Assembly: GCA_023091665.1 (NCBI GenBank)
Contig: JALJCQ010000012.1
Location: 3,782,001 to 3,846,000 of the forward strand
Source: Pythium myriotylum
Lineage: Eukaryota > Oomycota > Peronosporomycetes > Pythiales > Pythiaceae
Reading direction: 5' to 3'
Length of the DNA stretch: 64,000 nt
The notes below the pieces were generated by a model. The model was not told where the DNA came from, made no database searches, and worked only from the letters and a program-made list of their open reading frames with translations. The position numbers and the translations under genes are program-made. How positions within the stretch are numbered: the stretch's first letter is position 1; every line of letters begins with the position of its first letter. This document shows, in pieces, positions 20,756 to 30,477 of the stretch.

Positions 20756-21655
20756 ATGTGGCAAACGTTCACGGTCGACCGCATGGACTACATCTCGGCG
20801 CAGTGGTTCCTGCCCATTGGACTCATCATTGACTACTCGCTCTTCGTGTATTTGCTCGTCATGTACTGGAACCGCCGCCGCGAGCCACGGATAATGCTGT
20901 TGCTGGGTGTTGGCTTGCTGTCGACGATTATCCTCGTGCCGTACGCGCGCGCCGATCACGAGAAGGTCACGCACCTCAACGACATCTCCGAGTTCTGCGG
21001 TATTCTGACGTTCATGATCCAAGTTACTATTGTTGGTCGAGATCTGAACAAGAAGATCAAGTTCCGTAACGTCTTCTACGCCACGCTCGTCGCAGAGACG
21101 CTGATCGGTATCGACCTGGCCGCCCTCCTCCTCTCACTCGCTGACGAGTTCCACGACTCGGTTCTACCAGACCAGCTTGACCAGGACATGCTCTACATTC
21201 TCGAGAACGTCAACCTTGCGTTTGTCTTCTGCTTCCGCTTGTATTGCGTCGTCGCAGCGAACGGGTGGCGCGATGTCGTCAAAAATCGGCGCCTCGAAAT
21301 GTTCACGTACTTCCTTTTCGCGACCAGTGACCTCCCGTTCATCGCGCTCGATGTCATAAGCGACCTCAATTGGGATGCGCCAATGGCGCTGTACAACCGC
21401 CTGACGATCGCCGCAGCGTTGTTCGTAGTTACTCGTGCCAAGATCCGCAAGGAGTCGTCCTCAGCAAACCAAAGTATCCACCATTCGACTGTAGGCCGGA
21501 CCACACTCATTAGCACATCCACGAGGAGAGCCAAGCAGGGAACCTCGATGCTCGTGCGGTCAGCAACAACGCCGGTGTCGAACAAGTCGACAGTGTTCGT
21601 TGCAGCTGTCCGCGCCGACATGGAGACCAACTTCGAACAGGCTAAGACTTCATGA
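20756..21655 (+). CDS. 7TM array protein 4 (reference member of the unknown family)
   Basis: I do not recognise this family. The 299-residue protein has seven hydrophobic segments at about residues 18-38, 45-63, 77-94, 107-128, 149-167, 180-201 and 209-226. Positive clusters fall after helices 1 (RRREPR, 40-45), 3 (GRDLNKK, 94-100), 5 (WRDVVKNRR) and 7 (RAKIRK). Acidic LNDISE (74-79) and the loop before helix 5 lie on the other side. The positive-inside rule therefore predicts an outside N-terminus and an inside tail, the layout of G-protein-coupled receptors. The tail (about 230-299) is Ser/Thr/Arg-rich. The end of helix 3 has a GRD triplet where receptors carry DRY; this may be convergence. 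No retinal-type lysine lies in helix 7. Function is unknown; receptor-like membrane protein is an inference. Confidence 0.87.
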   Translation: MWQTFTVDRMDYISAQWFLPIGLIIDYSLFVYLLVMYWNRRREPRIMLLLGVGLLSTIILVPYARADHEKVTHLNDISEFCGILTFMIQVTIVGRDLNKKIKFRNVFYATLVAETLIGIDLAALLLSLADEFHDSVLPDQLDQDMLYILENVNLAFVFCFRLYCVVAANGWRDVVKNRRLEMFTYFLFATSDLPFIALDVISDLNWDAPMALYNRLTIAAALFVVTRAKIRKESSSANQSIHHSTVGRTTLISTSTRRAKQGTSMLVRSATTPVSNKSTVFVAAVRADMETNFEQAKTS

Positions 21656-22158
21656 TTCGTTAATTCGGTCACTTTCGCTGACGTTCTAGGGTATCACTTG
21701 CAGATCTGAGTGAGTCTCAACTGTCTGACTCTGTCTAGAAAGATTAACAACGAGACCGGCATCCCCAAATCGTGTCTAGCTCGTGCCACAACTCTGATCG
21801 AGTGGGTACATTGATGTGAACCACAAAGCGAACAAGAAATTTGAGCGAGTCGACAGGAAAACAATCCTTCATCGATCAAGTGATCTGAATGCCCCATTCA
21901 GAACGGAGCCGGCAGTCTCTCGTCTACGAATTTGTCGAAGGAAGACGACAACAGGCATTCAGGGTGGAATGGCTTGGTCTGATGTGGCATCTTTGTTCGG
22001 ATGTACACGGGAATCTTAGATTCCCGTATACATCAAGATTACATCAAGATTCCGAATCTTGCACGAAAGGAAATGTGTACGCTCGAAATGTGAAAGCAGT
22101 CGCGTCGTCAACGAGGAATCTTTGGTTGATGAGTCGCAAAAATGAACTAAGTGTGGTG
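21656..22158. other. Intergenic region with small repeats
   Basis: About 0.5 kb between the converging ends of array proteins 4 and 5. It contains a short hairpin around 22010-22026 (GGGAATCTTAGATTCCC) and a duplicated ACATCAAGATT at about 22030-22050. No gene is supported. Confidence 0.5.
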
Positions 22159-23064
22159 TCAATGTCGTTCACTTCCGATACCACCTGTGGGTGATTCCTC
22201 GGGCCTCTCTGTGTGAAGTTCTGTGAGTCGTTCGGTTCCAACTAGTACGGTGGACAAGTTGGACGGGCGCTTAATGCCACTCCGGGAGCGAACAGAGACG
22301 AGAGAAGCTGATCCAACCCTACTTGGTAGCAGAGGTCCAGACGTACGGCGACTAAACGACATCCGACCGGCTTGGAGTTTGGATCGAATAGTCATAAACA
22401 AGCAAATCGCGATGGTAAGGCGGTTGTATAGTGACTGCAGCGACTCCCACGAGACTCCACTGAGCCACTCTAAAATCTCGACGGGCATCTCGTGGGTCGC
22501 AAACAGCACGTAACAGATGAGCTCAGCGCGTCTCTTCACCAGCAACTCCCGCCAACTAGAAGAAGTGACGATGAAATAGACGCGAAAGCCGAGGATGAAC
22601 AGCATCGTCACGTTCTCAACAACATTGGGTAGCTGGGTACCTATAAGATCCCCCACGAGCCCGTTGCGGAGTGTCGCGGTTAACGAGATGACCGCGAAAA
22701 GCATGTTGATCACCATAAGCCCATCTGCCGCATAGGTGAGGCGCAAAATCGACTTGAACTTGATCTTTTTGTTGAGGTCGTAGCCAGAGATCGACATCTG
22801 AAGCAGGAATGTCACCGTGCAGCACGCCTCTGAGGCGTCATTCAAATGGGACACGAGATTCTCGTCGGCGTTGGCGAACGGAACGAGACACGCGACCCCG
22901 ATTGCGCCCACAAGAAACAGCATTGCAACTCGCCACTCTCGCCGCCTCGCCCAGTAGAAGCTGACGAGGTACTGGAGTAGCGTGTAGTTGACCATGAGCT
23001 CGAGTGGCTTGAACACATGGAGCGAGAGTGTGTGAAGCGTCTCCTCTGACGGTTGGTCCCACAT
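22159..23064 (-). CDS. 7TM array protein 5
   Basis: A 301-residue member forming a subgroup with the gene at 23618: both have VNYTLLQYLV or INYTLLQYLV in helix 1 and YDLNKKIKF or GRDLNKKIKF after helix 3. Here the G-R of the helix-3 motif is replaced (SGYDLNKK). Other marks: ARRREWRVAML after helix 1, HLNDASEACC, FILGFRVYFIV in helix 5, FATHEMPVEIL in helix 6 and SWESLQSLYNRLT before helix 7. The tail is about 70 residues, Arg/Ser-rich, ending GIGSERH. The start at 23062-23064 gives MWDQPSEE. Function unknown. Confidence 0.84.
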   Translation of the reverse strand: MWDQPSEETLHTLSLHVFKPLELMVNYTLLQYLVSFYWARRREWRVAMLFLVGAIGVACLVPFANADENLVSHLNDASEACCTVTFLLQMSISGYDLNKKIKFKSILRLTYAADGLMVINMLFAVISLTATLRNGLVGDLIGTQLPNVVENVTMLFILGFRVYFIVTSSSWRELLVKRRAELICYVLFATHEMPVEILEWLSGVSWESLQSLYNRLTIAICLFMTIRSKLQAGRMSFSRRTSGPLLPSRVGSASLVSVRSRSGIKRPSNLSTVLVGTERLTELHTERPEESPTGGIGSERH

Positions 23065-23617
23065 CTCAGTTCCAAGAGAGAATCAACTGTGGGTTGACTA
23101 GCTCAACAGGGTTTCACACCACACATCTTCCTCCAGATAAGGTCCCGATCAGGTGTAGAGTTCAAGATGGATACATTGCTGTGGTCCACAAATCGTTGAG
23201 CGAAGACTGTTCGTGCATTTGTGGTGATTCCAACTTCCGGCAGAGAAGATTTGCATGGCCCCTACGCTCGATTTCAAATGCCGAAGCGTCCACAGACTCT
23301 GTCGAGTTCTAGCGATTGTAACTAAAAGAGAACACCCGTCTCGATCAGTTGCACGAGAAACTGCTCACAGTTTTTATGATACAGCTAAAGCTTTCCAAGA
23401 CGAGGACTAGCGTCAGCTCGGGCCCCAATCTAAGCTAGCATCTACGTGTTTTGCTGTTTCGGCTCGAATAAGAACGAGAAGATGCGGGGTCTAACAATAT
23501 CCGATATCATGTGGGGAAGGCATTCGGATCTCACGTGCTAGACTCATCTCAACGGCAGCAGGTAGCGTTTTGCCGAACGCCACGAACGCGCGGCGCAGAG
23601 AAGTGCGCGGCCTGCAA
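23065..23617. other. Divergent upstream region of array genes 5 and 6
   Basis: About 550 bp between two divergently read array genes. It should contain both promoters. No coding sequence or clear repeat is seen. Confidence 0.45.
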
Positions 23618-24517
23618 ATGGTGTGGACGACGTTTACCCCCGATGAAATGGAGTCGATCGCCCGACAGCTCTTCCAGCCGTGCGTCTTGCTGATCAATTA
23701 CACGCTACTCCAATACCTCGTGGTTTTCTACTGGAGTCGACGCCGTGAATCGCGGATAGCGCTATTGTTTGCTGTCGGCCTCCTGGGCGTGGTGTGCTTG
23801 ATCCCGTTCGCTAGTCAAAGAAACGGCTTGTCTCCCGGTCTGAACGATGTATCCGAGTCGTGCTGTGCGCTGGTGTTTCTCATCCAGATCGCCATCATTG
23901 GCCGTGATCTGAACAAGAAGATCAAGTTCCGCACGGTCATGCTCCTCACGCGTGTCGCTGAGCTGATCATCTGTGTTGACCTCGTGTCGGTTCTCTTTTC
24001 GCTCTTGTTTGTGGTGTCACCGAACTGGCTCGGGGAAAAGTACACATCGCTCAAGGAGGATCTCCCGAATGCATGCGAGAACACGACATTGGCCTTCATC
24101 TTCTTCTTCCGCTTTTTTTACATCGTCCAGTCGCGAGGGTGGCGGGATCTCTACAACAAGCGCAAGACCGAAGTGGTGTGGTATACTCTCTTTGCGACCC
24201 ACGAGGTCCCTTTCTCAATCCTCGAAGATACAAGCGGTCTGTCGTGGGAGTTCCCTCAGGCGCTGTGGAACCGCGTGACGCTCGCTGGGTGTCTATATAT
24301 CACAGCGAGCAGCAAGCTTCGTGACCGACTGTCCGTCCAATCGGCCGGCGAGGCTATCACCCGTCACACGCAGGGACGATCCAGTGTAGGGCGCATGCAA
24401 GAGAACATGGGACGTCGGAACTCGGCACTCGTCTACGCTGTGGCTACTGCCCAAACCGCCTCGATTGATCGGAGTTCAGTCGTCACATACAGAAAAGGGA
24501 TCGAGGAAGTAGAATAG
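23618..24517 (+). CDS. 7TM array protein 6
   Basis: A 299-residue member. I take the ATG at 23618 (MVWTTFTPDEMESIA) because it matches paralogue N-termini; the open frame extends upstream. Motifs: WSRRRESR, SPGLNDVSESCCAL, GRDLNKKIKFRT, FIFFFRFFYIV, FATHEVPFSIL and LSWEFPQALWNRVT. The tail ends RKGIEEVE. Its stop lies 18 nt from the stop of the convergent gene at 24536. The final codons of this gene are copied, in decayed form, at 31953-32020, next to the duplicate of its neighbour. Confidence 0.85.
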   Translation: MVWTTFTPDEMESIARQLFQPCVLLINYTLLQYLVVFYWSRRRESRIALLFAVGLLGVVCLIPFASQRNGLSPGLNDVSESCCALVFLIQIAIIGRDLNKKIKFRTVMLLTRVAELIICVDLVSVLFSLLFVVSPNWLGEKYTSLKEDLPNACENTTLAFIFFFRFFYIVQSRGWRDLYNKRKTEVVWYTLFATHEVPFSILEDTSGLSWEFPQALWNRVTLAGCLYITASSKLRDRLSVQSAGEAITRHTQGRSSVGRMQENMGRRNSALVYAVATAQTASIDRSSVVTYRKGIEEVE

Positions 24518-25366
24518 ATCAAGAGGTATCGCGCCCTATGTCTTGCTCGGAAGTAATGCTATGAGCGACCTGTGGCTGCGGTAGGTAGTGGAGGCAGTAG
24601 TGCGAGGCAATGACTTGCCCGGTAGGGCAGTCTTCGCAACGCCCACCTTGTTGACCGGCTTGAGTTTCATGGCCACCGAGTTATCGAACTGTGAATTCTT
24701 TGGACCTTGGGTTGTCGTGATGGCCTGCTTGGACGTTTGGCTCGAGAGCCTCGCTTTGACGGTCATCCAGAGACACGCAACGATCGTCATCCGCATCCAG
24801 AGGCCTTGGACATGTTCCCACGACAGATCTGTGACTTGGTTGAGCACGTGAAACGGGTATTCGTGAGAGAGAAAGAGAAAGTAGCACGCGATCTCGATTT
24901 TCTGCGTGGCCCAGACCTTGCGGAATCCCTTGGCGATGGCAAGGAAGTAGAACCGAAAGAACACGACGAACACGAGCGACACGTTCGCCACAGTGGTGTC
25001 AATGATATCGATGACTGACATGTCGATGTCGTCTGTGAAGACGTCGATGACGTTGGCCACGAGCATCGTCATGCTGAGCACGACCAAGGATTCGCCGATC
25101 CATAGGAGTACCCAGAGCGATCGGATCTTGATGCGCTTGCCGACGTCGCGTGTGAGGATGGTGATCTGTAGTAGAAATGTGAGCACGGAGCACACTTCGG
25201 AGACGTCGTTGAGATCTCGCATGAGCTGTCGGTCGGGAAAGGCGAAGGGGATGAGGCAGAGGAAGCTGAGGGCGGCGAGGAAGAGCAGCAGACGCACACG
25301 CGGCTCGTGGCGGCGCTTCCAAAAAGTGGCTGTCAGGTATTGAAAGAGCGAGAAGTTGATGATGAG
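24448..25366. repeat. Left copy of a 0.92-kb inverted repeat
   Basis: This segment is nearly identical, in inverted orientation, to 31103-32020. It spans most of array gene 7 plus the last 70 bp of the convergent array gene 6. The encoded proteins differ at only three positions over the shared part, all near the ends of the tract. A single base difference is visible in the stretch of roughly 230 bp that I compared closely. Outside the tract the two genes diverge sharply. Confidence 0.9.
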
Positions 25367-25426
25367 TACGATTGGCATACAGACGATGACGTCGAGAAGC
25401 CCGAAGAGTTCTTTCGCTGACTTCAT
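24536..25426 (-). CDS. 7TM array protein 7 (near-identical twin of protein 12)
   Basis: A 296-residue member. The ATG at 25426 gives MKSAKELFGLLDV; an in-frame GTG two codons upstream is less likely. Motifs: KRRHEPR, FPDRQLMRDLNDVSEVCS, TRDVGKRIKIRS (Thr replaces Gly of GRD), VFVVFFRFYFLAIAKG, SHEYPFHVL and LSWEHVQGLWMRMT. From helix 1 to the C-terminus it is practically the same protein as the gene at 31043, but the first 25 residues and the upstream DNA differ. This points to recent gene conversion or segment duplication. Tail with KNSQFDNSVAMKLKPVN. Function unknown. Confidence 0.87.
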   Translation of the reverse strand: MKSAKELFGLLDVIVCMPIVLIINFSLFQYLTATFWKRRHEPRVRLLLFLAALSFLCLIPFAFPDRQLMRDLNDVSEVCSVLTFLLQITILTRDVGKRIKIRSLWVLLWIGESLVVLSMTMLVANVIDVFTDDIDMSVIDIIDTTVANVSLVFVVFFRFYFLAIAKGFRKVWATQKIEIACYFLFLSHEYPFHVLNQVTDLSWEHVQGLWMRMTIVACLWMTVKARLSSQTSKQAITTTQGPKNSQFDNSVAMKLKPVNKVGVAKTALPGKSLPRTTASTTYRSHRSLIALLPSKT

Positions 25427-26157
25427 GGTCACTGACTTGATTGGTCCGAGAGACCACGCTCTTGCGTGTTCCTGAAGCTGTCACGGTCGCATTTTGACCG
25501 TGGCGGCCAGTCCGTCGGAAGCGGAGGAGTCGCAAGGCGAACTTGAACTCACGAATCAAAATGCGTTTCTCTGCGGCTACCCCACTCCATAGTCTAGTCA
25601 AGTGGTTGATCTTGCCTTGATAAGATCGTGAGGTTGGCTCGAGCTATTTGCGATTGGTTGTAATCGGCCTTTGTGGACGGAAGCCCTAGGTGCGACGCAA
25701 GCCTGAGGTTGATTGAAGTACAGGCGCTCGACCATGTTCGCTTGTTCAGCTGATTACCTTTTCCTTTTTAGGCCAAACCTATTCAACTCACCCGCTGAGT
25801 TGTTTGCAAGTTCCACTCAATTAAAAATCACTGAAGGTGGATCCATCGGTCTGGGTCGAGTCGCGATCCTGTTTAAAACGGGCCAGAAAGTGAGCGTTAA
25901 GCGGCAGTTATTGATGAAGAGCCAACAAGCTTGAGAGATGATCACTAGACCCCCACGTCCAACCAAGTATGAGGCGCCCGTTATTTTTTGTGCAATTTCC
26001 GAATGTGCATAGCCAGGATCCTCAACAAAGGCAAAAATAGTGTGTTTAAAAGGCCATCCGACGGAACACTCGTCCCATCCTCGAGAACAGATAACACAAC
26101 GCGACGAGCAAGCCACTCCACACGCGTAGCATCCACGTGAGTGTTCTGCGTTCGACG
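25427..26157. other. Divergent upstream region of array genes 7 and 8
   Basis: About 730 bp without a supported gene. It separates two divergently read array genes and should contain their promoters. No relic of the family was found here on either strand. Confidence 0.45.
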
Positions 26158-27069
26158 ATGATGGCGCCGCAGCGTCTCTCCGATCGCGTTCACTACGCTG
26201 GCAACGTGTTTTGCATGCCAATCACACTGCTGATCAACTTTTCGCTCTTCCAGTATCTCATGGGCATGTTCTACAAGCGCCGCCATGAACCTCGAATCGT
26301 AGTCTTGCTCGTCTGCGCCTTCGTTGCTTTTGTTGTGATCATTCCGTTCTCGCATCCCGACCGCAAAGTCTACGAGCATCTCGACCGAGTCTCCGAAGTC
26401 TGTTCCGTACAAACGTTCCTCATCCAGATCACGGTCATCGGCCGAGATATTAACCGCAAGATGCGCATTCGCACGCTACGGTGGCTCACGTATATCGGCG
26501 AACTGCTCACGGGGCTGGGCATGGCGCTTGCGCTCGCTGAATTCCTTGAGGCTGTCGTCCCCGGCGCCGACTTCTCTCTCCTCGACGACGTGCAGTCCGC
26601 GGTTGAGGACATTGGCCTCGCCTTTATCTTCCTCTTCCGGTTCTATTATGTCTCCATGTCCAAGGGCGTCAAGTCTGTAATCGCAACGAGAAAGGTGGAG
26701 TGTTTCCTCTACGTTCTCTACGCGACCCACCAGTACCCGTTCCTTGCACTCGACGCGTGGACAAAGGCCGATTGGGGACCCGTGCGCGCGATGTGGAATC
26801 GCTTCACTCTGATGCTTTGCATTCTCCACACTATTCGAGACAAGATCCGTGCCAGCGGACGCTCGAGTCACGCTCGAGCGCTCAGCACCAACGCCGATAG
26901 ACGAGCACAAATATCTAGCGCGCGAAGCGGTGTCGGCGCATCTTCAAACGCCAGGCCGTCACGGGGCCCAAGTCTGTCACACCTCAAGGCCGGCGCTGCC
27001 AGGCCAGCGCTCGCGTCGAGGCTGCCGACGTGGCGATGGGGATCCATGGGTTCAGTCAAGCCGTCGTAA
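26158..27069 (+). CDS. 7TM array protein 8
   Basis: A 303-residue member and the first of three tandem genes read rightward (26158, 27237, 28564). The ATG at 26158 (MMAPQRLSDRVHYAG) fits; an upstream GTG in frame is not needed. Motifs: KRRHEPRIVVLL, IPFSHPDRKVYEHLDRVSEVCS, GRDINRKMRIRTL, LAFIFLFRFYYVSMSKG, YATHQYPFLAL and WGPVRAMWNRFT. Before helix 3 the usual LND is LDR, a notable change at a conserved site. The tail is about 75 residues, Ser/Ala/Arg-rich. Confidence 0.85.
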   Translation: MMAPQRLSDRVHYAGNVFCMPITLLINFSLFQYLMGMFYKRRHEPRIVVLLVCAFVAFVVIIPFSHPDRKVYEHLDRVSEVCSVQTFLIQITVIGRDINRKMRIRTLRWLTYIGELLTGLGMALALAEFLEAVVPGADFSLLDDVQSAVEDIGLAFIFLFRFYYVSMSKGVKSVIATRKVECFLYVLYATHQYPFLALDAWTKADWGPVRAMWNRFTLMLCILHTIRDKIRASGRSSHARALSTNADRRAQISSARSGVGASSNARPSRGPSLSHLKAGAARPALASRLPTWRWGSMGSVKPS

Positions 27070-27236
27070 CGAACAGCATCAGGATGTTTCGTGTATCGTG
27101 TGAAGCCGTGGATCAGACTCCCCAGACGATCAGGACGAGGGGATCAGACTGTGATCGAGCAAATTTAGTCGTTATATCAGGCGTCATCACCAAAGCGGCT
27201 GCGAGACCAGTGTGCAATCTGTCCGAGTGCGTGGAA

Positions 27237-28157
27237 ATGCTTACACAAGACCGCATCGACTATGCGGGACACGTGGCGCTCATGCCCCTCGCGTTGCTCA
27301 TCAACTTTTCACTCTGCCAGTATCTTGTCGCCACTTTCTACGCGCGGCGACGCGAATCGCGGATCGTATTGCTCTTCTTCTGCTCGGCCATGGGCTTCCT
27401 CGCGATCATTCCGTTCTCGCACCCGGATGACTCGGTCTTCGACTACCTCAACGACATATCCGAGGCCGCGTCGACGCTCACGTTCCTCATCCAGATCGTC
27501 GTTTTGGGCCGAGATATCAACAAGAAAGTGCGCATAAAATTGTTGTCCCACATGACTCACGTGGCCGAGGCTTTTGTGGCGCTTGAGTTGTTGCTGATGG
27601 TCATGTGCGTGATTAAGCTCTGTGATCGGAGACTCCAGGCCGAATGGCTCAATGCTACGAACGACGCGCTCCAGGGATTTGCACTCTGGTTCATTCTCGT
27701 CTCGCGGTTCATCTACATTGGCATGGCGCGCGGCATAAAGAAGATGCTCGAGACCAAGAAGACCGAGATGCTGTTATACTTCCTCTTCTCGACCAACGAG
27801 TACCCGTTCTTGGCGCTTGAAGCTAGCACGCAGCTTTCCTGGCAGCCCGTGCAGGGATTGTGGTATCGCCTCACACTGCTCCTTTGCATCCTCCACACGA
27901 TCAAAGATAAGATCCGTAGTGCCTCGAGTAGGAACATGAAGACAGGCCTGACGACCAACAAGAGCCACGCGACCGTGACCAAGCACAGTGGAGGCCCGAC
28001 GGAGAGAGACACGCCACCACGGCGAGTGTCCGCACATGGAGTGAGGAAGCGGTCGGCCAAAGTGGCCTCCGCCTCAATCGCGTCGAAGGCCCCGAGTACG
28101 CGCAACATCTCCAAGATTGGGCTCTCCATGCGGAGCATTCTGCCGCACGGGCGGTAA
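27237..28157 (+). CDS. 7TM array protein 9
   Basis: A 306-residue member. The ATG at 27237 starts MLTQDRIDYAGHVALMPL, matching the next gene (MFTQNRMDYVAQVYLLPL), so I reject the longer upstream extension, which overlaps the end of array gene 8. Motifs: ARRRESRIVLLF, IPFSHPDDSVFDYLNDISEAAS, GRDINKKVRIKLL, LWFILVSRFIYIGMARG, FSTNEYPFLAL and LSWQPVQGLWYRLT. The tail is basic with many Ser/Thr. It sits 168 bp downstream of gene 8 in the same orientation. Confidence 0.86.
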   Translation: MLTQDRIDYAGHVALMPLALLINFSLCQYLVATFYARRRESRIVLLFFCSAMGFLAIIPFSHPDDSVFDYLNDISEAASTLTFLIQIVVLGRDINKKVRIKLLSHMTHVAEAFVALELLLMVMCVIKLCDRRLQAEWLNATNDALQGFALWFILVSRFIYIGMARGIKKMLETKKTEMLLYFLFSTNEYPFLALEASTQLSWQPVQGLWYRLTLLLCILHTIKDKIRSASSRNMKTGLTTNKSHATVTKHSGGPTERDTPPRRVSAHGVRKRSAKVASASIASKAPSTRNISKIGLSMRSILPHGR

Positions 28158-28563
28158 CCACAATGTATTCCTAGTGATCTTATGCCAGGTGTGTTTCAAT
28201 CTATTCGTGTTACTGAGATGAAAAAGGCGGCGCGAAGCCAACAAGGATCGTCATGGGGACTAAACTGGCCGTGGCACTCGAGGCTCCAACTGACTTAAGG
28301 GACCTCGAGTGGAACAGGCATCCGCTCTGTTCCAGTGTGTTCCGCCAAGGTGAGCGCAGCTGCCAGGAATACGGTCGGCTTCCCATTCGTTTCGAAGACG
28401 AGGGCCGTTTCGAGCTCTTGACTCAAGTATGCGAGACTTGTCCAAGGTCTCCGTCTCAGCCCAGCTATTTTCTCAGCGTCGACGAGTCCGCAACGAGTCG
28501 ATCACTTCACCCCGTCGGTCAATGACAATCATAACACTCTCACCGGAGAGGCAAGCAGCCGCT

Positions 28564-29529
28564 ATGTTCACGCAAAACCGCATGGACTACGTAGCACAGG
28601 TCTACCTGCTACCCCTCGCATTGCTCATCAACTTTTCGCTCTTCCAGTACCTCGCAGGACTCTTCTTCAACCGCCGCGCGCAACCTCTCACCGTGTTGCT
28701 CCTACTCTGTGCGTTTGTGGGTTTTGCTGCGATGGTGCCCTTCTCGATCCCTGATCTTCACGTCTTCGAGTGCCTCAACGATGTCTCAGAGACTGCGTCA
28801 ACGCTCACGTTTCTCGTGCAGATTGTGATTCTGGGTCGTGATATCTGTAAGAAAGTCAAATTGCGATCGCTCGCGTGGATCACGCGGATCTCCGAACTTA
28901 TCATCGCGGGCGAACTCGGGCTGATCCTGCTCACAATGTTCAAGATCGCCCACCCGGAGCTCAAGTCAGCTTGGCTTGATACATTGGATCTCGTCGCGCA
29001 AGACGTCGCGCTGTGGTTCATCTTTGCATTTCGGTTCGTTTACATCAGCATGGCTCGGGGAGGCTTCCAGAAGACGCTCAGGACACGACGGCTTGAGATA
29101 TTTCTCTACCTGCTCTTTGCTACGAACGAGTACCCTTTCCTGATTCTAAACGCATGCACGGACGTCGTCTGGGATCCTGTTCAAGCGTGCTGGCATCGGC
29201 TCACTCTCCTGTCATGCATCGTTTACACGATTCGAGACAAGTACCGTAGTGGGAGTGGCAGCAGCAACAAGACGACGAACCGCCTCAAGTCGACCCATGC
29301 CCACCACGGCACCACGCTCACCAAAATCCCCTCAAAGCAGAGCGTGGAGCCTATTGCCTCGACTGGGTACTTGAAAGGGCGCACATCGCAGTCGACCCAC
29401 ACATCAAGAGGCCCGACGATCCGAGCCGTGAGCAAACTCAAACTCGGCGTCTCGTTCAAGAACGGCAAGAGCATCGTGCCCACGGCAGCAGTAGCTCTGA
29501 AGAAGAAGGCTCGGAGGAGTCGCTCCTAG
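28564..29529 (+). CDS. 7TM array protein 10
   Basis: A 321-residue member, third of the tandem trio. The ATG at 28564 is chosen by comparison with gene 9; an ATG at 28522 is possible and would add 14 residues. Motifs: NRRAQPLTVLLL (the EPR of loop 1 is AQP), VFECLNDVSETAS, GRDICKKVKLRSL, LWFIFAFRFVYISMARG, FATNEYPFLIL and VWDPVQACWHRLT. The tail exceeds 80 residues and is strongly basic, ending KKKARRSRS. It is convergent with the broken gene at 29585, 55 bp apart. Confidence 0.85.
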   Translation: MFTQNRMDYVAQVYLLPLALLINFSLFQYLAGLFFNRRAQPLTVLLLLCAFVGFAAMVPFSIPDLHVFECLNDVSETASTLTFLVQIVILGRDICKKVKLRSLAWITRISELIIAGELGLILLTMFKIAHPELKSAWLDTLDLVAQDVALWFIFAFRFVYISMARGGFQKTLRTRRLEIFLYLLFATNEYPFLILNACTDVVWDPVQACWHRLTLLSCIVYTIRDKYRSGSGSSNKTTNRLKSTHAHHGTTLTKIPSKQSVEPIASTGYLKGRTSQSTHTSRGPTIRAVSKLKLGVSFKNGKSIVPTAAVALKKKARRSRS

Positions 29530-29584
29530 ACTTTAGTAGCTTCTGCTTTCAATAGATTATGGCCATGTACATTATGCATGCTCA

Positions 29585-30477
29585 TTAGTCGATACCAGTG
29601 GATGAAGCCTGTAGTGGAGCCACGGCAGCTGCACAACGAAAATGAAGCCCGCTCTTCTTTGCTGGACCCGTCGACGCCTCGCTGGGGCCATTTCCCCTTC
29701 GGATTGCTGGACGATCGATGTTCGTGGTTTGTCCGAGGGTCGTTCGACCTGCGAATCTCGAGTTACGACTTGATAGCCTCGCCTTGATAGTCATCCACAA
29801 ACAAAGAACGATGGTGACACGCATCCAAACACCTTGCACATGTTCCCATAACATGTCGGTGAGGTGATTTAGCACCATAAACGGATACTCGTGGGTCAGG
29901 AAGAGCAAGTAGAACCCGATTTCTGTCTTCTGGGTCTTCAATACAGCGCGCCAACCTTTCGCCAACGAGAGGAAGTAGAATCGGTACCCAACGATAAATG
30001 CTAACGATAGATCTTCAACGAGATCATCGAGAAACTCAACGCGGTTGAGTGGGATATCCGGGGCCGAGATCTCCAGGATGTTCAATACGATCACGACCAA
30101 CCCAAACAGCACGAGCAGCTCACCAACGTATAGCAGCACCACAAGGGAGTGGATCTTCATCTTTTTGTTGATGTCGCGCGTAAGAATACAGATCTGCAGC
30201 AGGAACGTGAGCACGGAGCATGTTTCCGAGATATCGTTGAGGTCGCGGACGAGCTCGAGATCTGGGAAACCGAACGGGACGAGGCTGAAGAAGCTCAGGA
30301 ACGCGATCCCCAGCAGTAGCATGACCAGCGGCTCGTGGCGTCGACGCGTCGACGGAAAAACATGGTGAGAAGGTATTGGGATAATGCGAAGTTCATGAGC
30401 AGCACAAGCGGCAGGCACACGATTAGGCTGATGAGCTCCATGTGCTCGCTCGGTGTCAGTGCTGCGACGTCAATCAT
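29585..30477 (-). pseudogene. 7TM array gene 11, broken by an 8-bp tandem duplication
   Basis: The ATG at 30477 opens MIDVAALTPSEHMELISLIV and helix 1, then the frame is lost just after FFRRR. The rest (HEPLVMLLL through GRD-equivalent TRDINKKMKIHSL, FIVGYRFYFLSLAKG, THEYPFMVL, LWEHVQGVWMRVT and a full tail) is intact in another frame. The cause is visible: CGTCGACG is present twice in a row at 30339-30354, adding 8 bp. It belongs to the subgroup of genes 7 and 12. Everything downstream is undamaged, so the event is recent, or it is an assembly or sequencing artefact. Confidence 0.85.

Noticed and set aside
27030..27236. N-terminal extension of array gene 9 overlapping gene 8
   Set aside because: The extra residues match no paralogue; the ATG at 27237 aligns with the N-terminus of gene 10.
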